A stretch of DNA of 64,000 nt, taken from contig DATGJP010000112.1 in NCBI GenBank assembly GCA_035295125.1, positions 161,856 to 225,855 of the forward strand, in the 5' to 3' direction. The DNA is from JAICMB01 sp035295125 (GTDB lineage Bacteria > Acidobacteriota > Terriglobia > Bryobacterales > Bryobacteraceae). Within the stretch, counting starts at the first letter, position 1. Every line of letters starts with the position of its first letter. Below, piece after piece: positions 41,249 to 50,571 of the stretch. A model generated the notes under the pieces. It saw only the letters and a list, made by a program, of their open reading frames with translations, made no database searches and was not told the origin of the DNA. Position numbers and translations under genes: made by a program.

Positions 41249-42658
41249 TTAGTACTGGTGCCCGGAAATGTTCCGGTGGGAGGTAAGGTCGGCGTTGCGC
41301 CGCCAGTAGAGATAGAAAGGAATACCTAACGCAATGAGGGCTAAGCCCATTAGCGATTCGCGCGGGCGATTGATAAGTGTAGATACGATCATGCACGAAA
41401 TCCCGAGTATGAAGAAAATTGGGACGAATGGGTATCCGATGGTCCGATAGGGTCGCACCAGATCCGGGCGCTTGTAGCGAAGTACGATTACGGAGGCGGT
41501 GGCCATCGCGTACAGAATGGCGCTTGCGAAGATCACATAATTGAACAAATCATCATATCGCCCACTCAGCACGAGGACCGCGGCCCATGCATTCAGCAGC
41601 AGGATAGAGACACTCGGAGTCCGGTGAACCGGATGAATGTGCGCCACGGAGCGGAAGAACAGGCCGTCTCGCGCGATGGCAAACGGCACGCGCGAACCGG
41701 AGAGAATGGAACCGTTCAGGGCAGCGAAAATCGAGATCATCGCGGCGATGCTGACGCCGTTTGCGCCAAACCCACCGAGAATACGCCGCATCATCTCGCC
41801 TGCCACCCGGTCGGTAGAACCGACGGCGGATGCCGGCAGCACATAAAAATACGCGAGGTTCGTCAGTAAGTAGATCGTGATGACCGCTAAAGTTCCCAAA
41901 ATCAGGGCTAGCGGCAGGTTTCGCTGCGGATTCTTAATCTCGGAACCAACCATACTGACGTTATTCCAGCCGTCATACGCCCATAGTGCTGCTACGAGCG
42001 CAGCAAAGAACCCCGCCCATCCGCCGGCCGCAGGTAAAGAAGTGTTAAAGTTTGCAAGCGTGCCCTGGCCCGACCCCAAACCAATCACGATAATGGCCAC
42101 GATCAAGCCAACTTTTATGATCGTAACCGCGACTTGAACGTCTCCTCCGATCTTGACTCCGAAATAATTCAGCAGCGCCAGCAACCCGATTACGGCCATC
42201 GCCAGTAACTGCCCGTAGCGTATCTCGAGAGGTTTTCCACCGTCGCCGATCGGCAATGGGACGATTATCCAGACGCGTTCCAGAGCCGGTTGGAAATTGG
42301 CGAGATAGAGAAAGAAACCGGTCGCCAGCGTGGCGATTGAGCCGCTCTTGGCCACCCACATCTGCGTCCAGCCGTAGATATAGCCCCAGAACGGACCGTA
42401 AGCTTCCCGCAAATAGACGTATTCGCCTCCGGCTTCGGGCATGGCGGCGGAGAGTTCGCCGTAGCTGAGGGCTCCGAAGAGCGATAAAAGGCCGCCAAAG
42501 ATCCAGACGACGAAGACCATACCGGGTGTGCCGACGTTCTGAATCATGGCCTTCGGAACAAGGAAGATGCCGCTGCCAATTACGGTTCCGACGACGATCG
42601 CCGCGGCGCTCCAGACTCCAAGCGCCCGTTTCAGAGTGTAATGTTCAACTGTTGGCAT
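41249..42658 (-). CDS. APC-family amino-acid permease (LAT-like)
   Basis: 469 residues, about 12 membrane helices. IVVGTVIGSGIFLVPKAM near residue 22 is the conserved first helix with the GSGIF substrate loop, followed by MPEAGGEYVYLREAYGPFWGYIYGW. These carriers exchange or take up amino acids at the inner membrane. The gene overlaps the upstream sodium:solute symporter gene by 14 bases in a three-gene minus-strand operon with the MmcQ/YjbR gene. Specificity is not predictable by eye. Confidence 0.92.
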   Translation of the reverse strand: MPTVEHYTLKRALGVWSAAAIVVGTVIGSGIFLVPKAMIQNVGTPGMVFVVWIFGGLLSLFGALSYGELSAAMPEAGGEYVYLREAYGPFWGYIYGWTQMWVAKSGSIATLATGFFLYLANFQPALERVWIIVPLPIGDGGKPLEIRYGQLLAMAVIGLLALLNYFGVKIGGDVQVAVTIIKVGLIVAIIVIGLGSGQGTLANFNTSLPAAGGWAGFFAALVAALWAYDGWNNVSMVGSEIKNPQRNLPLALILGTLAVITIYLLTNLAYFYVLPASAVGSTDRVAGEMMRRILGGFGANGVSIAAMISIFAALNGSILSGSRVPFAIARDGLFFRSVAHIHPVHRTPSVSILLLNAWAAVLVLSGRYDDLFNYVIFASAILYAMATASVIVLRYKRPDLVRPYRTIGYPFVPIFFILGISCMIVSTLINRPRESLMGLALIALGIPFYLYWRRNADLTSHRNISGHQY

Positions 42659-44117
42659 TGGCCTCCCTGGGAGTTTCGTGGATGAGCCGCGAGGAGAGCC
42701 AGCCCACCGAGAACGTCGCCGAAGTACCTATGAGGACGTACCAGGTAAATGCGATCGTGGTGAATTGTTTGATCCAGATCATGAGGAGGAATCCAACGAG
42801 CATCCCGATCATACCGGCCTTTTCTCCTACCGAAGTCGTAAGGACGCCGAGCAGAAAGATGCCGAGCAGCGAGCCATAGAGGATAGACGCGATGGTAAGT
42901 CCAGCCTCCAGAACCGAGCCCCAGTGCCGCGCCACCAGGCCGACGAGAAACAGGAGCACTCCCCAAAGGACCGTCGTCCAGCGGGCCAGCGTCATGAAGT
43001 GAGCTTCAGAGCGCTGGCGGCCTCGCCGGATGGCGAAGGGCCTGTAGAAGTCCATCACCGTGGTCGAAGCAAGCGAGTTCAACGCCGCGCTGAGATTCGA
43101 CATTCCGGCAGCCAGGATGGCGGCAATGACCAGACCGGCTATGCCGGGCGGCAGGTTGTTCCAAACGAATTGAGGATAGATCCGGTCCGCGGGGTTGGGA
43201 GCAGCCAGATGGTTGTCTTGGTAATGAACGAACAGCAGAACTCCGACGAACAGAAACAGCGCGAACTGGAAGAATACAACGCCCCAACTCGCGAACAGCG
43301 CCGTACGGCTGTCGCGCTCCGACCGGGCCGCGAGCAGGCGCTGAACCATCAACTGCTCGGTTCCGTGGCTGGCAGTTGTCAGGAAACAGCCGCCAATGAT
43401 TCCAGCCCAGAAACTGTAACTGCGCGCGAAGAAGTCCGCCGAGAAGGCGAAGCGGAGATCGAACATCTGGAATTTGGCGCTGTCGCTGGCCATCGCGCGA
43501 ACGTGTTCCCAGCCTCCGGGGATCTGGTGCAGGATAACGAAAAAGCTCAGGATCGCGCCGCCGACGTACAGGATCATCTGCACCACGTCGGTCCAGATGA
43601 CAGCGGTCAGACCGCCTTCGAACGTATAGAAGAGAGTCAGGCAGACGATGACGATAATGGAAGCGATTTCACCGGTTCCCAGAACGATTGCGATGACGAT
43701 GGAGATCGCAAAGACCCGAACGCCTTCCGCCATCGTTCGCAGGATGAGAAAAGTGCCCGCGGTGAGCCTGCGGATACGTTCGCCGAAGCGGCGCCGCATC
43801 AATTCGTAGGCCGTGTACATATCGCCGCGGAAGTAGTGTGGAAGGAACAGCGTCGAGATGACGATGCGGGCCAGCAAGTACCCTAAGACGACTTGCAGGA
43901 ACTCGAAGTTGCCGCGGAATGAGAGAGCCGGCGTGCCGATGACGGTCAGCGTGCTGGTTTCCGCTGAGACAATCGAAAGAGCGATGGCCCACCATGGCGC
44001 GCTTTGGCCGCCGAGAAAGTAATCTTTGAGGGATTTCTGTGATGTCCGAAAACGGGCGCCGAACCAGGTGATTGCGATGAGGTAGGCAACGATAACCCCC
44101 AGGTCGAGGTAATGCAT
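42645..44117 (-). CDS. Sodium:solute symporter (SSS family)
   Basis: 490 residues with about 13 membrane helices. YLIAITWFGARFRTSQKSLKDYFLGG near residue 12 and PWWAIALSIVSAETSTLTVIGTPA near residue 41 are the family's conserved start of helices 1-2; GLVIAAILAAGMSNLSAALNSLASTTVMDFY near residue 330 is the typical SSF signature region. It couples Na+ entry to uptake of a sugar, carboxylate or amino acid. Adjacent genes (amino-acid permease, MmcQ/YjbR) do not settle the substrate. The first base of its ATG is the last base of the upstream gene's stop codon. Confidence 0.93.
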   Translation of the reverse strand: MHYLDLGVIVAYLIAITWFGARFRTSQKSLKDYFLGGQSAPWWAIALSIVSAETSTLTVIGTPALSFRGNFEFLQVVLGYLLARIVISTLFLPHYFRGDMYTAYELMRRRFGERIRRLTAGTFLILRTMAEGVRVFAISIVIAIVLGTGEIASIIVIVCLTLFYTFEGGLTAVIWTDVVQMILYVGGAILSFFVILHQIPGGWEHVRAMASDSAKFQMFDLRFAFSADFFARSYSFWAGIIGGCFLTTASHGTEQLMVQRLLAARSERDSRTALFASWGVVFFQFALFLFVGVLLFVHYQDNHLAAPNPADRIYPQFVWNNLPPGIAGLVIAAILAAGMSNLSAALNSLASTTVMDFYRPFAIRRGRQRSEAHFMTLARWTTVLWGVLLFLVGLVARHWGSVLEAGLTIASILYGSLLGIFLLGVLTTSVGEKAGMIGMLVGFLLMIWIKQFTTIAFTWYVLIGTSATFSVGWLSSRLIHETPREANANS

Positions 44118-44500
44118 CAGGCTTGAAGTTGGACCGACTGTGCGAGGCGTTTCGGAGCAATCCGGCGGTAGCTGTCCGATACCAGCTCGGTGACCTCATC
44201 CCAATCGATTTCACCAGTGTCGAGGCGGAGAGCAACCCATCCTTTCGAGCCGATATATGCCGGTATGTAGAAGCGGTCCGGCTGTGCTTTGGCCAGCCGT
44301 TCGTGGTCACCGGGTCCGACCTTGCATGTCACGGCCACGATGCCGTCGCCGTGATGGTTGTTGAGGAACCAGGCGAAGGTCTTTTTGGCAATGACGAAGC
44401 GCGCATGCCCGCTGCAGAGCTCGCGACTGGATTGGGGCAGTGCCAGGCAGATTTTTGTGAGCCTTGCGAGGCGGCGGTCCTCGCGCGCCGATGTCGTCAT
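44117..44500 (-). CDS. MmcQ/YjbR-family protein
   Basis: 127 residues. The family pattern is clear: LALPQSSRELCSGHARFVIAKKTFAWFLN, VAVTCKVGPGDHERL, FYIPAYIGSKGWVALRLD and the closing WDEVTELVSDSYRRIAPKRL. Members have a double-wing DNA-binding-like fold, but their function is not established. It is first in the minus-strand operon with two transporter genes, overlapping the symporter gene by one base. Upstream, on the same strand, lies the frameshifted HAF-repeat gene. Confidence 0.88.
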   Translation of the reverse strand: MTTSAREDRRLARLTKICLALPQSSRELCSGHARFVIAKKTFAWFLNNHHGDGIVAVTCKVGPGDHERLAKAQPDRFYIPAYIGSKGWVALRLDTGEIDWDEVTELVSDSYRRIAPKRLAQSVQLQA

Positions 44501-44559
44501 ATTGCCGCCGCCTGATCGAACACGAACGTCAGGATATCAGAAACCTGATTTTCAGGAGA

Positions 44560-45853
44560 CTAGCGCAGGATGCCGGATCGATGGATGCGACCCGAACTCA
44601 GCCGGCGTTGAAGCACCTGCCGGGCGGAATCGAATCGGGCGAGGCTCACCCCAGACGCGGAATCGGCCAACGGGCTGCTTATGGCGTCACTCGGGGAGGC
44701 GAGGTAGCCGTGGAAATTGCCATCCATGTCGACCGCGATGCCGATGATCTCACCGCGGGAATTGATCGAACAGGCATCGAACAGGAACAACGCTGAATCC
44801 GCAGGAACAAGAGAATTGATGTCGAGAAACGTGCCATCAGCGGACCGCAGGGACGCGCGCGGGTTGAAGTTTGCGTCGAACGAAATGCCGACGATGTCTC
44901 CTTTATCGTTAATCCCGAGAGCAACGCTGGCCACATCGTCATCTACGGTTCCCAGATCCTGAAGGCCGGTCTCCTGGCTCCACAGGAAACCATGAAACGA
45001 GCCGTCGGGAGTACCGGAAATTCCGATCACCTCGATTATTAATGTTGAGTGCGGAGTTCCCACCATTGGGCGAAACGGCGCCGAGGCTCCCCAGATCCGT
45101 CACCTTGCCGTTCTCCCACAGCGTGGCGTGTAGACCAAAGAGATAAGTCAAATCGCCACTGCTCTGGAAAGCTGTACAAGAGCCAGTGGCGCCGACTGAC
45201 TGCCCCTTGTTGTTAATCGCAAAGACGAGACCGTCGGGGTCACCTGCGACCGTGGGCAGTTCTTTCACCAGGCCGCTTTCCCACATCACAGGCTTGAATT
45301 TGAACTGTTGGTACTGCCCGAGCGACGGGTCCACGTCAGGGCAGGTGCTGTCCCGTTCGCCATTTTCCGAGATCCCTGCCGCCTGGCCCCGATTGTTGAT
45401 GGCGTTCGCTGCTCCGTTCGTGCCGCCCACGCCGTTTGCATTCGTCAGAAGCGGCAGCGCCGTCATCACGCCGTTTTGCCAGACGAACGGGTGACATACG
45501 AGCCGCGAGCCAAAGCCGCAAAAGTCTTCGCCGTTCGGATCCGGCGTGGCCGTTTCCGCTTCGCCCACCGCCTGCCCCCTCTCACTGATGCCGAAAGCGG
45601 CGCTGCTAGGGCCGCCAAGACCGGGATTCCCGATATCGATCTTCCATTCCTGCAGCCAAAGGACGGCGTGCCAGGTTGTGTCGTTGACGCCTGCCGATCC
45701 ACTGACAAGACTGTTGTCTTTGATGACGAACGGTTGACCCGGCGGTCCGCCGACCGGCCCGAGATCCGTGATCATGTAATGGGTCGTCACGCTCTGGGCG
45801 TACAAAGCCGAGGCTGCGAAGATACCCGCGAGCACACTACGAGATAGAGTCAT
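44560..45853 (-). pseudogene. HAF-repeat secreted protein, broken by a frameshift
   Basis: Two overlapping frames together encode one HAF-repeat protein. The first part (start 45853) has a signal peptide MTLSRSVLAGIFAASALYAQ and units such as AAFGISERGQAVGEA, AANAINNRGQAAGIS and VFAINNKGQSVGAT, then reads NSALNINNRGD and changes to unrelated residues. The other frame takes up the pattern at once with VIGISGTPDGSFHGFLW, ALGINDKGDIVGIS and SINSRGEIIGIAV, down to 44560. The break lies near 45027-45034. Either the gene is degenerating or the assembly has an indel. The final 45 residues after HGYLASPSDA no longer look like HAF repeats. The family function is unknown. Confidence 0.75.
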
Positions 45854-46164
45854 TTTTCATCTCCTTTTGGTTTTGCCAGGTCCAGCGCGGGTTCTATTGC
45901 CGCGTTCGGTTGGCTTCGACCTTCAGGCGCAAGTCAGCGGGAAAAACTGGAACAGCATGGAGATTTTTTTGGACCGTCGTTCGCGGCGGGAAAAAGCCGG
46001 CTGATGCCACTTCGAACTGCGACTGGATGCAATCCTGCCTTACTCTCCTGCAGTCTTGTCCCATCGCGGAAAACCAGGTGGCATTGGGCTGAAAGCCCGC
46101 CCCACACTTCCACAGTCTCCAAAGCCTCGAAAGAAAGCGAAGAAGCCGAGGCTGTTGTATGTGC
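45854..46164. other. Gene-free gap with one degenerate dispersed repeat
   Basis: A 311-bp region between two minus-strand genes. On the minus strand, 46131-46085 reads TTTGGAGACTGTGGAAG, then GGCGGGCTTTCAGCCC, the same order of sub-motifs as other repeat copies; GGGCT-GAA-AGCCC at 46086-46098 is a perfect small stem. GGAGATG just before the HAF gene start at 45853 is its ribosome-binding site. Nothing else is recognised. Confidence 0.5.
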
Positions 46165-46743
46165 CTAGGGGTTCCGCGGCTCCTCGAGTTCGGCCAACAG
46201 CCAGGCGCGCGCCAGCCTCCAATCGCGCATCACCGTATCGGGCGATACCTTCAATACCTCAGCGGTCTCCTCTACGCTTAATCCCGCGAAGAAACGCAAC
46301 TCGATAACCTGCGCCTTCCGCGCGTCGACTTTCGCCAGTGCATTCAGTGCGTCATCGAGCGCGATCAACTCGCGCACGCGACCGGAACCCACATCGGGAA
46401 CCTCATCCAGATTTACTCGCGGCGCCGGTCCGCCGCGCTTGGCGGCATCACGCCGGCGCGCCTGGTCGAGCAGAATGCGCCGCATGATCTGGGCCGCGAT
46501 GGCGAAAAAGTGCGCACGATGCTGCCAATCGACGTTATTAATGTCAATCAGCTTCAGGTAGGCTTCATGAACGAGCGCGGTGGTCTGAATGGTTCTCTCA
46601 GGACGCTCGCCGCGCATGAAATGGCCGGCTATCCGTCTCAGTTCGTCGTAAACGCGGGGCGTAAGGCGCTCAAGCGCATCCGGGTCGCCGCCTGCCCAGG
46701 CGCGTAGAAGTTGCGTCGTTTCAGAGGATTCCGCATCGCTCAT
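46165..46743 (-). CDS. ECF-type sigma factor, kinase-associated class
   Basis: 192 residues. Region 2 includes VYDELRRIAGHFMRGERPERTIQTTALVHEAYLKLID, the distinctive block of the ECF group that includes TIGR02999, then HFFAIAAQIMRRILLDQARRR. Region 4 ends VIELRFFAGLSVEETAEVLKVSPDTVMRDWRLARAWL. Members of this class are often encoded beside Ser/Thr kinases in Acidobacteria and Planctomycetes rather than beside an anti-sigma factor, and here a kinase gene starts divergently 142 bp away. The kinase may control sigma activity by phosphorylation; this is inference from genomic context. Confidence 0.9.
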   Translation of the reverse strand: MSDAESSETTQLLRAWAGGDPDALERLTPRVYDELRRIAGHFMRGERPERTIQTTALVHEAYLKLIDINNVDWQHRAHFFAIAAQIMRRILLDQARRRDAAKRGGPAPRVNLDEVPDVGSGRVRELIALDDALNALAKVDARKAQVIELRFFAGLSVEETAEVLKVSPDTVMRDWRLARAWLLAELEEPRNP

Positions 46744-46884
46744 GAGTTACGAGGATTATAGCCCAGTGACCTGTGAGAGAAATTTCGAGAACGTTTCAGG
46801 TTTCCTTCCCCGTTTTACGCCTGAAGAGCGACAATGCGCGAATTGTCTTGCAGCATGGCCATAGCCCAAATATGATGAGGTGAC

Positions 46885-49800
46885 ATGACGCCCGAACGCT
46901 GGCGACAAATCGAAGAGCTTTACCATTCGGCTCGCGAACATGGCGCCGCAGTACTGGAAAGTACGGACCCGGAGCTCCGCCGCGAAGTCGAGAGGCTGCT
47001 GGCGCAGGATTCTGAGGGTAAGATTCTGGATTCGCCGGCTGCGGATTTGTTGTGCGAATTCACGGCAGAACAGCGGGCGACAGACACCCGCCTGGGTCTG
47101 GCCGGCCAGACGATTTATCATTATCGAATCCTGGAGCTGCTTGGCGCGGGCGGCATGGGGGTTGTTTACAAGGCTTTCGACACCAAGCTGAATCGAATGG
47201 TCGCCTTGAAATTCCTGCCCCCGGAACTGGCCCACGACGATCTCCTCAAGCGACAACTGAGGGAAGAGGCACAATCCGCTTCGGCGTTGGATCATCCCAA
47301 CATCGTCGTCATACACGATATCGACGAAACGCCGGCGGGCGACCTTTTCATCGCGATGGCGTTTCACGAGGGCGTCACCCTGCGCGAAAAGATCAAGGCG
47401 GGCCTGCCCCTTAAGGAGGCTCTGCAGATCGCGCACCAGGTGGCATCGGGATTGGCCCGAGCGCACGAGCACGGAATACTGCACCGCGATATTAAGCCCA
47501 CCAACATCGTAGTCGCGAAGAATGGCGTTGCCCGGATCATCGACTTCGGTCTGGCGAAATCCTGTGATGTTGCGGCGACGGCTGATGGCAGCACGAGAGG
47601 CACGCCCCTCTACATGTCACCCGAGCAGACCGCGGGAAACACCATTGATCAACGCACCGATCTCTGGAGCCTCGGAGCGGTCCTTTACGAAATGCTCACA
47701 GGCACGCCGCCGTTTCGTGGCGACTCTCAGCTTCAGGTGATGTACGCCGTCGTTCACCATGAGACGCCAAGGGTGCGCGACATTCGTTCGGACGTGCCTG
47801 CCGAGGTCGAGGCAATCGTCGCCCGAGCACTCCGCAAGCCGCCGCAGGAACGATATCAGACAGCGGCGGAAATGGCGACCGACGTGGCCGCTGCCCTGGC
47901 GAATATCGAAGCGCCGGCTGGGAAGCGGGGTTTGCGACTTGCCTATGCCATTCCCTCGGCGGCCCTCGTCCTGGCCGCGGCGGCGTTATCGGTTTGGTTC
48001 TATCAGCGGTCTGAGAAGCGGCATTGGGCGCTCGAGCAGGCCCCGGAAATCGCCAGGCTGACGAAACTGAATAGGCCTCTCGCGGCTTTTCGTCTGTTGC
48101 GGCAGGCCGAAACGTATCTGCCGGGCGATCCACAATTGAGCCAGATCGCAGCGGGGCTGACACATCCCATCTCTCTGCGATCTTCACCGGCCGGCGCCCT
48201 GGTTGAGGTCAAGGACTATTTGTCGCCCGGCGACCAGTGGTTTCCGCTGGGCACAACGCCGCTGCGGGACGTGAGGATCCCGAACGGGTATCTCCGTTGG
48301 CGAATCTCCAAGCCGGGTATGGCAGATTATGTCGTTGCGCCTCCGCTCGAGGACATCCACGGTTTTGTAAAGGAACTCAACTTTTCTTTAGACAACGTGG
48401 CCGCGGCGCCGGCTGGAATGGCGCCGATTCCCGCGGTCGAATTCGACGATGAGATCTGGTCAATTGGAGAGATTGGTCCTTACAAGCTTCCCGCGTTTTA
48501 CATCGACCGTTACGAGGTCACCAACCGCGAATACCAGGAGTTCGTCGATAAAGGCGGCTACCAGAAACGCGAATACTGGAAGGAGCGGTTTGTTCGCGAT
48601 GGGAAAGAGTTGACGTGGGAACAGGCCATCGACGCCTTTCACGATTCGACCGGCCGCGCTGGACCGGCCACCTGGACCGCCGGTCATTATCCAGCCGGGC
48701 AAGCCGACTATCCAGTAGGGGGCGTCAGTTGGTACGAAGCCTCGGCCTATGCGGAGTTCGCCGGCAAGAGTCTGCCGGTGATCGCGCAATGGTTTCTGGC
48801 CGCGCCGAGTCCGGTGGCGAAGTACATCATGCCGCAGAGCAACTACTCGGCATCCCCTGCGGCGGCTGGCAAGTATCAGGGGGTTGGACCATTCGGCACC
48901 TACGACATGGCGGGCAATGTCGCGGAGTGGTGCCGCAACGAGTCGGGCAGCGGTGCTCGATATCTGTTGGGAGGCGGGTGGAACACGACTCCGATTGAGT
49001 ACTTCGAGCCCGGCGGGCTGCCGCCGTTCCATCGCGGCGCGAACGCCGGCTTTCGTTGCGTCCGGAACAGCGGCCCGATACCGGTGGAAGCCATGGCGGA
49101 ACGCCGCCAGACAATCCGCGATTTCTCCAAGGCGAAGCCCGCCGACGACGCGATCTATCGGGTTTACAAAGCCATGTACAGCTACGATCGCACGCCGCTC
49201 AATGTGAAATCGGAGCCGGTCAAGCAGGAGTCGCCCGATTGGCACAAGGAGAAGATCACGTTGGATGCGGCGTATGGCAAGGAACGAATGGCCGTGTACC
49301 TGTTCCTGCCAACGCATGTGCGGCCGCCATACCAGACCGTTGTGTTCTTTCCCAGCGGGCGCGTGCTCGATCTTGTGAGCAGCGACACGCTCGGCGACAT
49401 GAAATTTATCGATTTCCTCATCGAGAGCGGGCGCGCTGTTGTGTATCCGGTTTACAAGGGCACGTATGAGCGTCCAGCGTCACCACCAGGTCCGGACACG
49501 GTTGCCGGACGTGAGACTTTGATCCAGGATTCGAAGGATCTGGGACGGTCGATTGATTACCTCGAGACACGCGGCGACATCGACCTGAAACGAATCGGCT
49601 ACGAGGGGGTCAGCATGGGCGCCGGATTGGGAGTTAACATGGTCGCCCTGGAGCCCAGGCTGAAAGCGGCCATCTGGCTCGATGGCGGGTTTTATTCTGA
49701 GAAGCCGTTGCCGGGAGCCGATCAAGCCGACTTCGCGCCGCGCGTTAAGGCCCCGGCATTGTTGATCGCGGGCAAGTTCGACTGGATTTTTCTCGGCAAA

Positions 49801-49998
49801 GACGCGATGCTTCGGATGCTAGGTACGCCTGCTGAGGATAAGAAGGTGGTGATGTTCGATACATCGCACGATGTTTCAGAACAGCGGGCCGATCTGATTC
49901 GGGAGGTCGTGGGTTGGCTCGACAAGTACTTCGGCAAGGTTGAGGTGGCCACGCGAAATCGGGAAGAAACGAGGCCTCTCGCTCGTCTAAACTTTTAA
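46885..49998 (+). CDS. Ser/Thr protein kinase fused to PEGA, SUMF1-like and alpha/beta-hydrolase domains
   Basis: 1037 residues; GAGGTG precedes the ATG. Order of parts: an N-terminal stretch (1-75); a kinase (76-345) with ELLGAGGMGVVYKAF, VALKFLP, LHRDIKPTNIVV, IIDFGLAKS and GTPLYMSPEQTAG, all catalytic residues intact; one membrane helix (about 352-373); a PEGA-like domain (430-500) with RSSPAGALVEVKD; a SUMF1/FGE-like domain (515-735) with FYIDRYEVTNREYQEFVD, YPVGGVSWYEASAYAEFAGKSLP, DMAGNVAEWC and GFRCVRNS; and an alpha/beta hydrolase (760-1037) with nucleophile motif GVSMG near 909, an Asp in KFDWIF and DTSHDVS. The kinase faces the cytoplasm and the rest probably the periplasm. A second ECF gene follows, overlapping by one base. 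Confidence 0.9.
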   Translation: MTPERWRQIEELYHSAREHGAAVLESTDPELRREVERLLAQDSEGKILDSPAADLLCEFTAEQRATDTRLGLAGQTIYHYRILELLGAGGMGVVYKAFDTKLNRMVALKFLPPELAHDDLLKRQLREEAQSASALDHPNIVVIHDIDETPAGDLFIAMAFHEGVTLREKIKAGLPLKEALQIAHQVASGLARAHEHGILHRDIKPTNIVVAKNGVARIIDFGLAKSCDVAATADGSTRGTPLYMSPEQTAGNTIDQRTDLWSLGAVLYEMLTGTPPFRGDSQLQVMYAVVHHETPRVRDIRSDVPAEVEAIVARALRKPPQERYQTAAEMATDVAAALANIEAPAGKRGLRLAYAIPSAALVLAAAALSVWFYQRSEKRHWALEQAPEIARLTKLNRPLAAFRLLRQAETYLPGDPQLSQIAAGLTHPISLRSSPAGALVEVKDYLSPGDQWFPLGTTPLRDVRIPNGYLRWRISKPGMADYVVAPPLEDIHGFVKELNFSLDNVAAAPAGMAPIPAVEFDDEIWSIGEIGPYKLPAFYIDRYEVTNREYQEFVDKGGYQKREYWKERFVRDGKELTWEQAIDAFHDSTGRAGPATWTAGHYPAGQADYPVGGVSWYEASAYAEFAGKSLPVIAQWFLAAPSPVAKYIMPQSNYSASPAAAGKYQGVGPFGTYDMAGNVAEWCRNESGSGARYLLGGGWNTTPIEYFEPGGLPPFHRGANAGFRCVRNSGPIPVEAMAERRQTIRDFSKAKPADDAIYRVYKAMYSYDRTPLNVKSEPVKQESPDWHKEKITLDAAYGKERMAVYLFLPTHVRPPYQTVVFFPSGRVLDLVSSDTLGDMKFIDFLIESGRAVVYPVYKGTYERPASPPGPDTVAGRETLIQDSKDLGRSIDYLETRGDIDLKRIGYEGVSMGAGLGVNMVALEPRLKAAIWLDGGFYSEKPLPGADQADFAPRVKAPALLIAGKFDWIFLGKDAMLRMLGTPAEDKKVVMFDTSHDVSEQRADLIREVVGWLDKYFGKVEVATRNREETRPLARLNF

Positions 49999-50570
49999 TG
50001 TCGGCTATGGTGTTGAACGCCAACGACCGGGAAGTGATTGAAGGCTGTCAGCGGGGCGACCGTGAAGCCTTCCGTGTTCTTTTTGAAGAGCACAAGGACC
50101 GCGTGTATTCGATCGCGCTTCGCTACTCCGGAAACGCTGCGTCGGCGCTCGACATTGCCCAGGAATGCTTTTTAAAGCTGTTGTCATCCATGCACAGCTT
50201 TCGCGAGGACGCCAGTTTCGATTCCTGGTTGTACCGGATCGTGGTCAACACCTGCCTCGATCACCAGCGGAAAGGGCGGCGATTCCTGCCCATCGTGGAG
50301 GATCTCTTCGACCTGCTCCGCTCAGGCTCCGATACGATCTTGCACGAATTGCTCCTGGCGGAGTTTAAACAGGACGTTCAACAGGCGGTCGCAAAGCTGT
50401 CGGCGGACCATCGCATGGTGGTGATTCTGCGGTACACCGAGGGGTTGTCCTACGAGCAGATCGCCGAGATCATGGGATGCTCGGCAGGAACGGTGGCGTC
50501 ACGGCTGAATCGGGCCCACAAGATATTGAGCCGGCGGTTATCGCATTTGCGAGCAGGGAATGGGAGGTAG
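49998..50570 (+). CDS. ECF sigma factor (RpoE-like)
   Basis: 190 residues, start overlapping the stop of the kinase gene by one base (TAATG). Region 2: AFRVLFEEHKDRVYSIALRYSGN then ALDIAQECFLKLLSSMHSFREDASFDSWLYRIVVNTCLDHQRK. Region 4: LSADHRMVVILRYTEGLSYEQIAEIMGCSAGTVASRLNRAHKILSRRL. This is a typical extracytoplasmic-function sigma factor, and the next gene is probably its membrane-bound anti-sigma factor. Coupling to the large kinase gene suggests that both respond to the same envelope signal. Confidence 0.93.
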   Translation: MSAMVLNANDREVIEGCQRGDREAFRVLFEEHKDRVYSIALRYSGNAASALDIAQECFLKLLSSMHSFREDASFDSWLYRIVVNTCLDHQRKGRRFLPIVEDLFDLLRSGSDTILHELLLAEFKQDVQQAVAKLSADHRMVVILRYTEGLSYEQIAEIMGCSAGTVASRLNRAHKILSRRLSHLRAGNGR

Positions 50571-50571
50571 A

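Noticed and set aside
42678..43886. Long plus-strand reading frame of 402 codons opposite the sodium:solute symporter gene
   Set aside because: It is a shadow frame of a high-GC coding sequence; the composition is charged and unlike any protein family, while the minus strand gives a complete SSS transporter.
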